Below, one piece after another: positions 7,863 to 16,645 of a stretch of DNA of 64,000 nucleotides. The notes under the pieces were generated by a model. It had not been told where the DNA came from. It did no database searches and saw only the letters and a program-made list of their open reading frames with translations. The DNA lies in contig JAFEFF010000187.1 in NCBI GenBank assembly GCA_018240745.1, forward strand, positions 1 through 64,000. The letters run 5' to 3'. Every line of letters begins with the position of its first letter. The stretch's first letter is position 1. A program made the position numbers and the translations under genes. The DNA is from Pseudomonadota bacterium (GTDB taxonomy: Bacteria; Pseudomonadota; Alphaproteobacteria; Reyranellales; Reyranellaceae).

Positions 7863-9731
7863 TCAGGAGCCCTTCGTCTCGCCCGAATGAACAAGACGCG
7901 GGCGCTCGGGTGGCGTGGGTTCCCGGCGCATGCGCCGCGCTGCATCGGCCAGAACCTCGCCCGACAGGGTCTCATGCGCCAACAGAGCCCGGCTCAATTC
8001 ATCGAGCATCGGCCTATGCGCGGTCAGGATCGCGGTCGACTGCGCGAACGCCGCTTCGACGATCTTCTTGACCGCGGAATCGATGCTCGTGGCCGTCGTT
8101 TCACTGTACCAGCGCGGCGTCGGTCCAAGCGGCTGCATGGCACCGAGAAACCGGTTCGGCTCGCTCTCGTAGGAGACCTGCCCGAGCTCCGGCACCATGC
8201 CGAACCGCGTCACCATGTTTCGGGCGATTTCCGTCGCCTTCTGCAGGTCGTCGGCAGCACCCGTCGAGATCGCCGGGAACACCAGTGCCTCGGCCGCCCT
8301 GCCGCCCAATAGCACCGCGAGCTTGTGCTCGAGCTCGGTGCGATCCATCAGGAAGCGGTCCTCGATAGGCCGCTGGATGGTATAGCCGAGCGCGCTGACG
8401 CCGCGCGGAATGATCGATACCTTCTGCACCGGATCCATGTCGGGGAGTGCCATGGCCACCAACGCATGACCAGCCTCGTGCACGGCGATCACCTCGCGCT
8501 CGCGGGGGATCAGCACGCGATTGCGCTTCTCGAGCCCCGCGACGATCCGCTCGATTGCCTGCGTGAAATCGTCGAGCGTCACCGCATTGCCGCCGCGACG
8601 GGTCGCCAGCAGGGCGGCTTCGTTCACCAGGTTCGCGAGATCGGCGCCGGTGAAACCCGGCGTCAGGGCGGCCACCTGGTCGATGCTCACGTCGGGCGCC
8701 AGGGTGAGCTTGCGCAGGTAGATGCCTAGAATCTGGATGCGGCCGGTCTTGTCGGGCCGGTCGACCAGTACCTGTCGGTCGAAGCGGCCGGCGCGCAGCA
8801 GGGCCGGATCGAGGGTCTCGGGGCGGTTGGTCGCCGCCAGCAACACGACGCCAGCACGCGTGTCGAAGCCGTCGAGCTCGGCCAGGAGCTGGTTCAACGT
8901 CTGCTCCTTCTCATCGTGTCCTCCCAGCGCGAAGGTGCCGCGAGCCCGGCCCAGCGCGTCGAGCTCGTCGATGAAGATGATGCACGGCGCGTTCTGGCGG
9001 GCCTGCTCGAACAGGTCGCGCACGCGCGCGGCACCGACGCCGACGAACATCTCGACGAACTCCGAACCGCCGATGCTGAAGAAGGGCACGCCGGCTTCGC
9101 CCGCAACCGCGCGAGCCAGCAGGGTCTTGCCGGTGCCTGGGGGACCGACCAACAGGATGCCCTTCGGCAGGCGCGCACCGAGGCGACTATGCTTCTCCGG
9201 GTTCTTCAGGAAGTCGACGACCTCGCGCAGTTCTTCTTTCGCCTCGTCGACGCCCGCAACGTCGGCAAAGGTAACGCCGGTCTGGCTCTCGCGATAGACG
9301 CGTGCCCGGCTCTTGCCGATCGCGAGCAGGCCACCGCCAGCACCCTGTCCCATCCGGTTCATGAGAAATACCCAGACGCCGAGGAACAGCAACGTCGGCA
9401 GAATCCAGGACAGAACGGCCGATAGCCAGCCGGATCCAGCCTCGGCGCTATATTTCACATTGTACTTCGACAGCCAGTCGACCAACTCCGGACTCATCCG
9501 ATTGGTAACGACCATGCTCTTGCCATCGTCACGCGGCGTCAGCAGTTTGCCGCGGAGCGCCGATTCGGAGACCACGACCTCGGCCAGTTTGCCGGTCTCG
9601 ACCAGAGAACGGAACTCGCCGTATGAGATTTGCTCGACCTGCCGCCACTGGCCCAACAGCGCCTGCAGGAGCATCAACCCCACGAACGTCAGCCCGAACA
9701 CGATGTAGCGGATCCGTGGGTCCTTTTTCAT
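7863..9731 (-). CDS. ftsH: ATP-dependent zinc metalloprotease FtsH
   Basis: 622 residues. Two membrane helices (about 9-27 and 103-124) enclose a small periplasmic domain. The AAA module has Walker A GPPGTGKT 196-203, Walker B IIFIDE near 251-256, the [11 protein letters not shown] pore region, and the [21 protein letters not shown] second region of homology. The zinc protease motif HEAGH is at 418-422. FtsH degrades misfolded membrane and regulatory proteins. It lies inside a stress island next to two universal stress proteins, so it may be a condition-specific second copy rather than the housekeeping one (inference). The start was taken at MKKDPRIR; the longer frame upstream is Arg/Ser-rich and unlike FtsH. 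Confidence 0.95.
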   Translation of the reverse strand: MKKDPRIRYIVFGLTFVGLMLLQALLGQWRQVEQISYGEFRSLVETGKLAEVVVSESALRGKLLTPRDDGKSMVVTNRMSPELVDWLSKYNVKYSAEAGSGWLSAVLSWILPTLLFLGVWVFLMNRMGQGAGGGLLAIGKSRARVYRESQTGVTFADVAGVDEAKEELREVVDFLKNPEKHSRLGARLPKGILLVGPPGTGKTLLARAVAGEAGVPFFSIGGSEFVEMFVGVGAARVRDLFEQARQNAPCIIFIDELDALGRARGTFALGGHDEKEQTLNQLLAELDGFDTRAGVVLLAATNRPETLDPALLRAGRFDRQVLVDRPDKTGRIQILGIYLRKLTLAPDVSIDQVAALTPGFTGADLANLVNEAALLATRRGGNAVTLDDFTQAIERIVAGLEKRNRVLIPREREVIAVHEAGHALVAMALPDMDPVQKVSIIPRGVSALGYTIQRPIEDRFLMDRTELEHKLAVLLGGRAAEALVFPAISTGAADDLQKATEIARNMVTRFGMVPELGQVSYESEPNRFLGAMQPLGPTPRWYSETTATSIDSAVKKIVEAAFAQSTAILTAHRPMLDELSRALLAHETLSGEVLADAARRMRREPTPPERPRLVHSGETKGS

Positions 9732-9750
9732 GGCGGGAACACCCTGCAGG

Positions 9751-9936
9751 TCATCGCGGGAACACAGGTTTACCGTCAGGACGGCGGTCGGACGGGTCGA
9801 CCGTCTGTTCGGCCCGGTCGACAGTGTCCGGCGTCGAAGCCGCGCCGGTCTTTGGATCGCGGAAGACCGGGAGGTCACGCGGCACCGCTCCCGCACAGGC
9901 GAGCGCAACAAAGTGGATAGTGCGGCTCGAACGCAT
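9751..9936 (-). CDS. Possible 61-residue leader gene before ftsH
   Basis: A short frame starting [16 protein letters not shown], with a hydrophobic N-terminal stretch followed by a polar, Asp/Pro/Arg-rich tail. GAGGAG-like bases precede the ATG. An FNR-type dyad is centred 60 bp upstream of this ATG, the same spacing seen for the usp and hsp20 genes, whereas the dyad is 264 bp from ftsH. The stop is 19 bases before the ftsH ATG, so they could be one transcript. No family recognised. Confidence 0.4.
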   Translation of the reverse strand: MRSSRTIHFVALACAGAVPRDLPVFRDPKTGAASTPDTVDRAEQTVDPSDRRPDGKPVFPR

Positions 9937-9988
9937 TCGGGGCTCCTCGTGGCTCCGAGGAAACTAGAGAGCGGTCCGCTCCGGAGCG

Positions 9989-10002
9989 TTGATGCAGGTC
10001 AA
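9989..10002. promoter_or_regulatory. FNR/FixK-type dyad TTGATGCAGGTCAA
   Basis: Nine of ten consensus positions. It lies in the gap between the 3' end of the upstream usp gene and the small leader frame of ftsH, so it can only serve the leftward leader/ftsH transcript. Confidence 0.6.
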
Positions 10003-10082
10003 GCGGTCCTCGATGCCATCGGAACGACCTCTCGCACTTCCGCTGATCGACTTGGATGGAGCCTGGGTGCGCAGTTTTTCGC

Positions 10083-10919
10083 TCAGTGCGAAACGAGCGA
10101 GCACCCGGCCGGCCGCAGCAGCAAATCACGCGTTACGCCGCCGAGAACCCATTCGCGCAGCCGGCTGTGACCGTAGGCACCGCCCACCACCATCCCGGCC
10201 TTCAGATCCTCGACCAAGCCCGAAAGCACGACACTGTCCTCGTCCCCGCCGCGTTCCACGCGGGCTGTAGCCGCGATATCGTGCGCCGCAAGCCATGCGA
10301 CGACATCCTTCAACCGCGCCTCCGCCTCGGAGAGCTCATCCCTGCCGGCCACCTCGACGACGGTGATCTTGCTAGCCATCCGCAGGAACGGAACCGAATC
10401 TTCGACAGCGCGACGCGATTCGCGACGATCTTTCCAGCAGATCATCACATTGGCGAGGTCGAGGTTGCTGACGCCCACACCGGCCACCAGCACTGGACGG
10501 CCGGCCTTCAAGATCAGGTCCGCAACGTCCATATAGCGAGCCGAGTCGAACACATTACCCCGCGGACTGCCTGGCGTGATCAGCAGGTCTGCAGCGCGCA
10601 TCTGCTCCGCCACATAATCCGACGCAAGCCCCGGTACGATAGCCGATCGCCACTCGATCTTCCCCGACATCCCGTCGAATGCGCCGCGAAACTGCTTCTC
10701 GGCCAAGGCAAGTTCCCTCTCCATGACCTCCCAATCTTGCTGGAAGAAGCCCTGGGGCACATAGGCGTTCGGACCGGCATAGATCTGGAGTGGCCGCAGA
10801 GCGGCAATGCCGATGATCTTGCGGGCGTTGGTCCAGGATGCGACGTCCTTGGCGAACTGCAACAACGAAGAGGTGTCGTCACCGGGTGGCACATGGACCA
10901 TCAGAGGCGCTGGCAACAT
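10083..10919 (-). CDS. Universal stress protein, two tandem Usp domains
   Basis: 278 residues, twice the length of a single UspA. Domain one starts LMVHVPPGDDTSSLLQFA and domain two starts near NVMICWKDRRESRRAVEDS. The second domain ends GGAYGHSRLREWVLGGVTRDLL, the G-2x-G-9x-G nucleotide-binding motif with the usual final Ser/Thr replaced by Gly. It starts 22 bases after the DUF3775 gene and is probably in its operon. Usp proteins accumulate under starvation and low oxygen. It is a paralogue of the second usp gene at 14.3-15.1 kb. Confidence 0.88.
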   Translation of the reverse strand: MLPAPLMVHVPPGDDTSSLLQFAKDVASWTNARKIIGIAALRPLQIYAGPNAYVPQGFFQQDWEVMERELALAEKQFRGAFDGMSGKIEWRSAIVPGLASDYVAEQMRAADLLITPGSPRGNVFDSARYMDVADLILKAGRPVLVAGVGVSNLDLANVMICWKDRRESRRAVEDSVPFLRMASKITVVEVAGRDELSEAEARLKDVVAWLAAHDIAATARVERGGDEDSVVLSGLVEDLKAGMVVGGAYGHSRLREWVLGGVTRDLLLRPAGCSLVSH

Positions 10920-10941
10920 CGCATCCTCCTCGAACCGGCTC

Positions 10942-11370
10942 TCACAGATGTTCCTTCTCGACGGCGTCGCAGGAGTATCCCAGCGCCGTCAGGCCGTCGA
11001 TCAGGTGATCCGCGAGCATCGGCTTTGCCAGTAGATAGGCCGCCGTGTGGTCGTTGTGTGCGCGACGCGCTTCCCGACAAAGATCGTCCCAGTCGTCGAC
11101 ATCGCCATCGCCACGGCCGAGCCACGTGAGAGCGACGAGGTCGATCTGCTCGTCCTCAGTCAGCCCATCGATGAATTCCTGCAGTTCCTGGTAAGTCGGA
11201 TCATCTGCGTGGGCCTCGAGAACCTCGACCATCGAATCGTCGGAGGGATTCGAACCCGAGTCGGGATCGGTCTCGACATCCTTTGCGTCGAACTCGCGCG
11301 CTTTGATCGCGATGTAGCAGACCTTGTCCGCCGGGATCGTCAGGACTGGCTCGACCATGTCGCGCTCCAT
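10942..11370 (-). CDS. DUF3775-family protein
   Basis: 142 acidic residues. The central part YQELQEFIDGLTEDEQIDLVALTWLGRGD and the later HNDHTAAYLLAKPMLADHLIDGL match the DUF3775 family as I remember it, common in alphaproteobacteria and without known function. It is probably the first gene of an operon with the tandem Usp gene. Two FNR-type dyads lie 94 and 131 bp upstream in the divergent promoter region. A second in-frame ATG four codons in is an alternative start. Confidence 0.75.
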   Translation of the reverse strand: MERDMVEPVLTIPADKVCYIAIKAREFDAKDVETDPDSGSNPSDDSMVEVLEAHADDPTYQELQEFIDGLTEDEQIDLVALTWLGRGDGDVDDWDDLCREARRAHNDHTAAYLLAKPMLADHLIDGLTALGYSCDAVEKEHL

Positions 11371-11457
11371 TTGAAGGCCTTCTCGAGATTGGCTGCGGTG
11401 TGCCAGAGCAAGCCGAGCCGAACCACGAAAAGACTAGGACCCCGGCATCGCAGCGAA

Positions 11458-11471
11458 TTGAGGTGGATCAA
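11458..11471. promoter_or_regulatory. FNR/FixK-type dyad TTGAGGTGGATCAA
   Basis: Nine of ten consensus positions (TTGAG left half). It is the proximal of two dyads for the leftward DUF3775/usp operon, in the divergent promoter region. Confidence 0.6.
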
Positions 11472-11494
11472 GCCTGACGGCTTTTCGGGGAAGA

Positions 11495-11508
11495 TTGACC
11501 CATATCAA
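11495..11508. promoter_or_regulatory. FNR/FixK-type dyad TTGACCCATATCAA
   Basis: Nine of ten consensus positions (TTGAC left half). Centred about 63 bp before the ATG of the rightward DUF2267 gene and 37 bp from the neighbouring dyad. Confidence 0.6.
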
Positions 11509-11564
11509 GAACAGGGGACGCAGGCCCGTGCAGACTTTTGGCCTTGAACCCACCGAGGTCGAAC

Positions 11565-12008
11565 ATGAGCGCGACAGGACTGCCGGTTTTCGACAAAACC
11601 CTTCAGGAAACGAATCAGTGGTTGACGCTCATGATGGGCGAACTTGGGACCGAGACACGATCCACGGCATTCACCGCGCTGAGGGCCTCTCTGCATGTCC
11701 TGCGGGATCGTATTGGGGTCGACAACGCCGCTCATCTTGGGGCGCAACTCCCGATGCTGCTCCGCGGCGCCTTCTACGAGGGTTGGCACCCGAGTTCGAC
11801 GCCGACGCGCGAACGCCATCTCGACGATTTCATCGATCATGTGCAATCGGAGTTGCCCGCCGGCAGCATGGTGAATCCGGCGGAAGCAGCGCGCGCCTGC
11901 TTCTGCGTCATGGGCCAGTGTCTCGATCCGGGAGAGATGACCAAGCTGCAGCGCATTCTGCCGCACGAGGTCCTCAATCTTTGGCCCGACGAGATGTTGA
12001 GGGCATGA
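11565..12008 (+). CDS. DUF2267-family protein
   Basis: 147 residues. The sequence FDKTLQETNQWLTLMMGELG, then AFTALRASLHVLRDRIGVDNAAHLGAQLPMLLRGAFYEGW, is the typical DUF2267 pattern (an all-helical fold found in stress-linked gene clusters of proteobacteria and actinobacteria). Its role is unknown. The start was set at MSATGLP, preceded by a GAGG element. Its stop overlaps the ATG of the next gene. It heads a rightward unit that includes the host-attachment-family gene and perhaps groEL. Confidence 0.85.
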   Translation: MSATGLPVFDKTLQETNQWLTLMMGELGTETRSTAFTALRASLHVLRDRIGVDNAAHLGAQLPMLLRGAFYEGWHPSSTPTRERHLDDFIDHVQSELPAGSMVNPAEAARACFCVMGQCLDPGEMTKLQRILPHEVLNLWPDEMLRA

Positions 12009-12541
12009 TCATGGTCAGGAAGCATACCCGCACCTGGATCGTGGTCGCCGACGGCGCCCGCGCCCGCTTCCTCACCGCCAGCGAGGACGGTAGCAAGCTG
12101 ATTCCAGCCCGCGTTGCCGATATGGTAGCGCCGCTGAACCGCCGTCCCGCGCGGGACCTCAAGAGCGACAAGCCTGGCCGCAGCTACAGCTCCTCGCGTG
12201 ACGGCGTGCGGCATGCCTTCGAGCCGCCGCATGACTATCACAAGATCGAAAAGCACCGGTTCTCGGCCGAGGTCGCTGAGGCCTTGCATCGAGCAAGCGA
12301 AGGCAAGGCGTTCGACCGACTGGTGCTGGTTGCCCCGCGTCGCAGTCTCGGCGAATTGCGCGGCCTTCTATCCGATCGGGTGAAGAAGCAGATCGACCGG
12401 GAAATCGCAAAGGACCTGACCAACGAGACAGCGGCCCGGCTCTGGCGCCAGATACAGCCGCTGATGCGACAGACCGCCTCCGCGCCTCCGAAGCGCGTGC
12501 GTAAGGGCAATGCACGCGCCCGTGCATCGGGTTTGATTTGA
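12005..12541 (+). CDS. Host-attachment-family protein (Host_attach/baeRF-like)
   Basis: 178 residues. TRTWIVVADGARARFLTA at the N-terminus, HRFSAEVAEALHRASEGKAFDRLVLVAPRRSLGELR in the middle and KDLTNETAARLWRQIQPLM at the end are the signature of the family annotated as 'host attachment protein', a domain related to the eRF1 central fold. Despite the name, many free-living bacteria carry it next to stress genes. The ATG at 12005 overlaps the previous stop (ATGA); another ATG lies two codons on. The basic tail KRVRKGNARARAS may bind nucleic acid. Confidence 0.85.
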   Translation: MIMVRKHTRTWIVVADGARARFLTASEDGSKLIPARVADMVAPLNRRPARDLKSDKPGRSYSSSRDGVRHAFEPPHDYHKIEKHRFSAEVAEALHRASEGKAFDRLVLVAPRRSLGELRGLLSDRVKKQIDREIAKDLTNETAARLWRQIQPLMRQTASAPPKRVRKGNARARASGLI

Positions 12542-12546
12542 ATCAT
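12533..12546. promoter_or_regulatory. FNR/FixK-type dyad TTGATTTGAATCAT overlapping a stop codon
   Basis: Nine of ten consensus positions. It covers the last codons and stop of the host-attachment-family gene and is centred about 70 bp before the groEL ATG, so groEL may have its own low-oxygen promoter. Confidence 0.6.
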
Positions 12547-12609
12547 GGGGATCGCCCGGCCGTTCGATAGGCTGTTTGGCCGTGGCCAGAGACCACCGAG
12601 GATTTTGAC

Positions 12610-14232
12610 ATGACCGCAAAGCACGTGATGTTCCGGTCCGCGGCGCGCGAGAAGATCCTGCACGGCGCGAGCCAACTCGCCGACGCGATCCGGGTGACGC
12701 TCGGCCCCAAGTCGAAGTCTGTCCTGATCCAGAAGAAATGGGGTGCACCGCTCGTATGCAACGACGGCGTGACGATCGCCAAGGAGTTCGAACTCAAGGA
12801 TGCGGAGGAGAATCTCGGCGCCCAGATGCTGCGTCAGGCTGCGGAGCGCACCGGCGACCTGGTGGGCGACGGTACGTCGGGATCGACGATCCTGGCCCAT
12901 GCCATGTTCGCCGACGGCGTGCGCAACGTTGCCGCGGGTGCGAGCGCCATCGATATCAAGCGCGGGTTGGACCGCGGAGCCAAGGCGGCCATCGATTCAC
13001 TGAAGACCCTGTCGAGGCCGGTCAGCACGCGCAAGGAAAAGGCTCAGGTGGCGACAATCTCGGCCCACAACGACGAGACGATCGGCAACATGGTGGCGGA
13101 CGCCATGGAGAAGGTCGGCAACGATGGGGTCATCACCGTCGAGGAGTCGAAGACCACGGAGACCGTCCTGGAGGTCGTCGAAGGCATGCAATTCGATCGC
13201 GGGTTCATCTCGCCCTACTTCATCACCAATCCGGAGAAGATGGAGGCGGTGCTCGAGGACGCGCGGGTGCTGCTGTGCGACCGCAAGATCTCGGCGCTCA
13301 AGGACATGGTGCCGCTGCTCGACGAGATCGCGCAGAGCTCGCGCCCGCTGCTCGTGGTGGCGGAAGACGTCGAAAGCGAGGCGCTGGCCACGCTGATCGT
13401 CAACCGTCTGCGCGGCTCGCTGCGCAGTTGCGCGGTCAAGGCGCCCGGTTTCGGCGATCGCCGCAAGGCAATGCTGCAGGACATGGCAATCCTGACCGGT
13501 GGACAGGTCATCTCGGAGGAGGTCGGGCTGAAGCTCGAGGCCGCCACCGCCAGAGACCTGGGAAGTGCCAAAAGGATCGTCATCAACAAGGACACCACCA
13601 CCATCATCGGCGGCGCCGGCGCCAAAGCCGACATCGACGCCCGGATCGCTGCGATCCGCCGCGAGATCGAAACGTCCACCAGCGACTACGACAAGGAAAA
13701 GCTTCGCGAGCGGCTGGCCAAGCTTTCCGGCGGCGTAGCGGTCATTCGGGTCGGCGCTCCTGCCGAAGCCGAGATGAAGGCTCGCAAGGAGGCGTTGGAC
13801 GACGCGATCGCCGCGACCAAGGCGGCCGTCGCGGAAGGAATTGTCCCCGGTGGTGGCCTGGCCCTGCTGCGCTGCATCGATGCCGTTGCTGCCGAGGAAG
13901 CCAAAGCCGAAGGCGACGAACGGACAGGAATCCAGGTGCTCAAGCGCTCCCTCGAGGCTCCCGCTCGGCAAATCGCCGAGAATTCCGCGACCGACGGGGG
14001 AGTCGCGGTCGCCCGCATGCTCGACGGCAAGGGAAACTACGGCTTCGACGCAGCCCGCAAGCAGTATGTCGACCTGGTCGAAGCCGGCATCATCGATCCG
14101 ACGAAGGTCGTGCGGGTCGCACTCGAGAATGCAGTATCGGTGGCGAGCGTGCTGCTGCTCAGCGAAGCCACCATGACCGAGATCGAGGAGCCTGCCAAAC
14201 CGCAACCGGAGCGTGAACTGGCGGCGCTTTAG
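12610..14232 (+). CDS. groEL: GroEL-family chaperonin, divergent copy without adjacent groES
   Basis: 540 residues covering the full chaperonin fold. It keeps the phosphate loop [14 protein letters not shown] with Asp87, PGGGLALLR and the apical region. Two changes stand out. The normally invariant GDGTTT reads GDGTSG (Ser90, Gly91), in the ATP-phosphate loop. The C-terminus ends in [14 protein letters not shown] instead of the Gly-Gly-Met tail of housekeeping GroEL. No groES lies beside it. It is therefore probably a specialised paralogue that borrows GroES from elsewhere. An FNR-type dyad lies upstream. Confidence 0.92.
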   Translation: MTAKHVMFRSAAREKILHGASQLADAIRVTLGPKSKSVLIQKKWGAPLVCNDGVTIAKEFELKDAEENLGAQMLRQAAERTGDLVGDGTSGSTILAHAMFADGVRNVAAGASAIDIKRGLDRGAKAAIDSLKTLSRPVSTRKEKAQVATISAHNDETIGNMVADAMEKVGNDGVITVEESKTTETVLEVVEGMQFDRGFISPYFITNPEKMEAVLEDARVLLCDRKISALKDMVPLLDEIAQSSRPLLVVAEDVESEALATLIVNRLRGSLRSCAVKAPGFGDRRKAMLQDMAILTGGQVISEEVGLKLEAATARDLGSAKRIVINKDTTTIIGGAGAKADIDARIAAIRREIETSTSDYDKEKLRERLAKLSGGVAVIRVGAPAEAEMKARKEALDDAIAATKAAVAEGIVPGGGLALLRCIDAVAAEEAKAEGDERTGIQVLKRSLEAPARQIAENSATDGGVAVARMLDGKGNYGFDAARKQYVDLVEAGIIDPTKVVRVALENAVSVASVLLLSEATMTEIEEPAKPQPERELAAL

Positions 14233-14234
14233 GC

Positions 14235-14312
14235 AAGGGCCCGACCGCCGGCGCGCGCGGCACCAGCGCCAGGCGACCTGCCGGAGGGGATGGCCTTTGC
14301 GGTCGGCCCCTT
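14235..14312. terminator. Long inverted repeat between convergent groEL and usp
   Basis: Arms AAGGGCCCGACCGC and GCGGTCGGCCCCTT (one mismatch in 14) flank a 50-base loop between two convergent genes. There is no clear T-run, so this is a candidate bidirectional terminator only. Confidence 0.4.
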
Positions 14313-14321
14313 CTCGATCGC

Positions 14322-15146
14322 TCAATGTGAAAGGATCGCCAGTCGCCCAGGTCGATCGAGGATCGCCGCGGTTATCCCGCCGAGTACCCATCGGGACTCG
14401 CGCAAGTAGCCGTAGGCGCCGGTCACGATCAGTTCGGGGTCGAGCTCGGCAGCCAAGTGGACGAACTGGCTGGCATTGGCACCTTCCGCGGGAATGGCCA
14501 GAAGACGGATCCTGACGCCGTGCTGCTTCAGCCAGGCCTCGACCTCCGCCATCTGGCGCTTCGTCTCCTCCAGTTCGCCAGCTTGCGCGATGCCCGCCAG
14601 GATCACCTCTTCCGCTTTCTGAAGCAGCGGGACGGAGTCGAGGATTGCTCGATGAGTCTGGCAGGTATCCTTCCATCCGACGAGCACGCGTCGGATGGCG
14701 GCTCGACCGCCTTGTGGCGGTACGATCAGAACGGGCCTGGCGATGTTCATCACCAGATCGCAGATGTCCGGGGAGCGTGTCCTATCGGCCTGTTCGGATG
14801 CCGCACGCACTACGACCAAATCCGCACTCCGGGCCTCATGGGCGAGCAGATCCGCCAACGGCCTGAGGGTCGAGCGCTCGCGCCATTCGAGACGCTCGAC
14901 GCGGCCGGCAAATGCAGATCTGAATTCCTGCTCGGCTTCGGTCGATTGCCGGGCACATTGCTTGCGGTCCTCCTCGAAGAGCTTGGCCGGCACCTGAAGG
15001 TCGCCGCAAACCGATTCGATCGGCCGGCAGGCCGCTACGCCGATGACGCCCGCGCGCAGCCGCTCCGCAATCCCGCTGGTAACGGCCAATACTTCGCTGT
15101 TCGTCGTCCCCAACGTCATTGCGACCATCAGATTGGCGTAGGCCAT
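14322..15146 (-). CDS. Universal stress protein, two tandem Usp domains
   Basis: 274 residues, same double-Usp layout as the gene at 10.1-10.9 kb. Domain one starts YANLMVAMTLGTTNSEVLAV. Domain two starts near RRVLVGWKDTCQTHRAILDS and ends TGAYGYLRESRWVLGGITAAIL (G-2x-G-9x-G, again GG where Ser/Thr is usual). A perfect TTGAT-N4-ATCAA dyad is centred 56 bp before the ATG. The two usp genes are paralogues of low identity, so this is an old duplication. Confidence 0.88.
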   Translation of the reverse strand: MAYANLMVAMTLGTTNSEVLAVTSGIAERLRAGVIGVAACRPIESVCGDLQVPAKLFEEDRKQCARQSTEAEQEFRSAFAGRVERLEWRERSTLRPLADLLAHEARSADLVVVRAASEQADRTRSPDICDLVMNIARPVLIVPPQGGRAAIRRVLVGWKDTCQTHRAILDSVPLLQKAEEVILAGIAQAGELEETKRQMAEVEAWLKQHGVRIRLLAIPAEGANASQFVHLAAELDPELIVTGAYGYLRESRWVLGGITAAILDRPGRLAILSH

Positions 15147-15195
15147 GTCTCACCTCCCGGTGGTGCGACCAATAGCAATCGCAGCCGGGGCGCTC

Positions 15196-15209
15196 TTGAT
15201 CGAAATCAA
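15196..15209. promoter_or_regulatory. Perfect FNR/FixK dyad TTGATCGAAATCAA
   Basis: Ten of ten consensus positions. Centred 56 bp before the usp ATG, which would put a class II start site about 15 bases ahead of the gene. Confidence 0.75.
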
Positions 15210-15224
15210 GTCCCGCACGCGCGC

Positions 15225-15479
15225 TCAGCCTGCCACCGTCTTCGAGCGCCCGATGTAGTCGGCGCACTTTGCCAAGGTCGTGATCTTGCCGTAGTCGGCT
15301 TCCGGAATCGCGACCGAAAGCTGCTTGCTGATGCCGATGACGAAGTTGAGGAAATCCATCGAGTCGATGCCGATATCGTTGCGTAGATCGGCTTCGTCTG
15401 GAATAGCCGCGACGTCGAGTTCCGGCGCGACGTCGGACAGAATCTGGCGCAAGCGTCCGATGAGCCGGGTATCGGTCAT
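15225..15479 (-). CDS. Acyl carrier protein
   Basis: 84 residues, acidic. The phosphopantetheine attachment site DIGIDSMDFLNFV places the modified serine at residue 40 (DSM instead of the DSL of fatty-acid-synthase ACP). It is the last gene of a five-gene overlapping operon, with its ATG overlapping the E2 stop (ATGA). Finding an ACP translationally coupled to a 2-oxoacid dehydrogenase is unusual; it suggests acyl groups are handed to a carrier protein, but that is inference. Confidence 0.9.
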   Translation of the reverse strand: MTDTRLIGRLRQILSDVAPELDVAAIPDEADLRNDIGIDSMDFLNFVIGISKQLSVAIPEADYGKITTLAKCADYIGRSKTVAG

Positions 15480-16645
15480 AGTGCCTCGGGAGTCTGCAGA
15501 AGCCGGTCGATCGCCGCCAGCAGACGGCCGCCGGTTTCGCCGTCGCTCGCCCGATGATCGCCACTCAGGGTCGCATGAACCAGCGGCCTGACGGCAAACC
15601 GGCCTTCCACGACAGCCGGCGAAGGACGCGCCGCGCCGAAGCCCACGATGGCGAGCTGCGGCGGATAGATGACGCCCAGCACGCTCTCGGCGCCACGTTC
15701 GCCGAGACTGGTCACCGTGACCGTCGGATCCATCATCTCCGAACCGCGCAGACGGGCGGTGCGGGCGCGGGTCACGAGGTCCCGCAGCGCGGCCATCGCC
15801 TGGTCGAGCGACAGCCTGTCGGCGTCACGAATCGCCGGCGCCATGAGCCCGCCTCCGCGCAGGGAGATCGCCCATCCGACGTGGATCGCTTGCGAGAGTC
15901 TCGGCGCCCCGTCGATCCAGAAGCCATTGAGCTGCGGCACCTGCCGCAACGCGAGAGCCGAGGCCTTGAGAAGCAGCACCGCCGGCAGCAGCCTATGCTC
16001 GACGTCGCGCCGTGCATTCTCCGCCGACATCCACTCGAGGGACCGCGCCATATCGATCGGCAACGACAAGTAATAGTGCGGAATCTCCCGCTTGGACCGT
16101 GCCATCGCAGCCGCAATCGCCTGGCGCATGGCCGATGGATCGAAGCCCCGCCGCGGCGGCGTCGGGGCCTCCGATGGCTTCGGAGCGGCCCCCTCCACAT
16201 CGGCAATCGTGATGGCACCTTGGGGTCCGGTACCCCGCAGTCCGCGCGCGTCGACGCCGAGCTCGAGCGCCCGCCGCGCCGCGGCCGGTGAAATGCGCAG
16301 ACGTTCGCCGCTCGGTGCCGCCGGCGGTGGCTTGAGGGCAACAGGCGGTGCCCGCGTTGGAGACGGCGGCGCCGGTGGTGGCACTTCGGCGCCAACCGGG
16401 ACTCCCGCGCCGATGCTTTCGATGCGCGCCAGGACGGCGCCGACCGGCGCCTGGTTGCCGACCGCCACCAGGATCTCTCTCAGCACGCCGGCATCAAAAA
16501 CCTCGATCTCGAAGGCGCCCTTCTGGGTTTCGACCACCGCTACCACATCACCGCGCGCGATCGCATCGCCGGGCTTCTTCAGCCATTCGACGACCGTGCC
16601 CTTCTCCATGTCCGCACCAAGCGAAGGCATGCGGAAATCGATCAC
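15476..16645 (-). CDS. 2-oxoacid dehydrogenase E2 (dihydrolipoamide acyltransferase)
   Basis: 389 residues from a GTG that overlaps the E1 beta stop (GTGA). One lipoyl domain (1-75) has its lysine in ETQKGAF (Lys42). After a Pro/Ala linker comes a peripheral subunit-binding domain, [15 protein letters not shown]...[14 protein letters not shown]. The catalytic domain ends [14 protein letters not shown], with His364 and Asp368 of the HxxxDG motif. It belongs to the pyruvate/acetoin/branched-chain group. No E3 gene lies nearby, so the complex must use an E3 from elsewhere. Confidence 0.9.
   Translation of the reverse strand: MIDFRMPSLGADMEKGTVVEWLKKPGDAIARGDVVAVVETQKGAFEIEVFDAGVLREILVAVGNQAPVGAVLARIESIGAGVPVGAEVPPPAPPSPTRAPPVALKPPPAAPSGERLRISPAAARRALELGVDARGLRGTGPQGAITIADVEGAAPKPSEAPTPPRRGFDPSAMRQAIAAAMARSKREIPHYYLSLPIDMARSLEWMSAENARRDVEHRLLPAVLLLKASALALRQVPQLNGFWIDGAPRLSQAIHVGWAISLRGGGLMAPAIRDADRLSLDQAMAALRDLVTRARTARLRGSEMMDPTVTVTSLGERGAESVLGVIYPPQLAIVGFGAARPSPAVVEGRFAVRPLVHATLSGDHRASDGETGGRLLAAIDRLLQTPEAL

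Noticed and set aside
9732..9911. Longer N-terminus for FtsH
   Set aside because: The extension is Arg/Ser/Pro-rich and unlike the FtsH leader; MKKDPRIR begins at the normal place relative to the first membrane helix.
11242..11257. tRNA T-arm-like sequence (GGAGGGATTCGAACCC, reverse of GGGTTCGAATCCCTCC)
   Set aside because: It lies inside the DUF3775 reading frame and I could not find matching D-arm, anticodon or acceptor partners around it. Probably chance.
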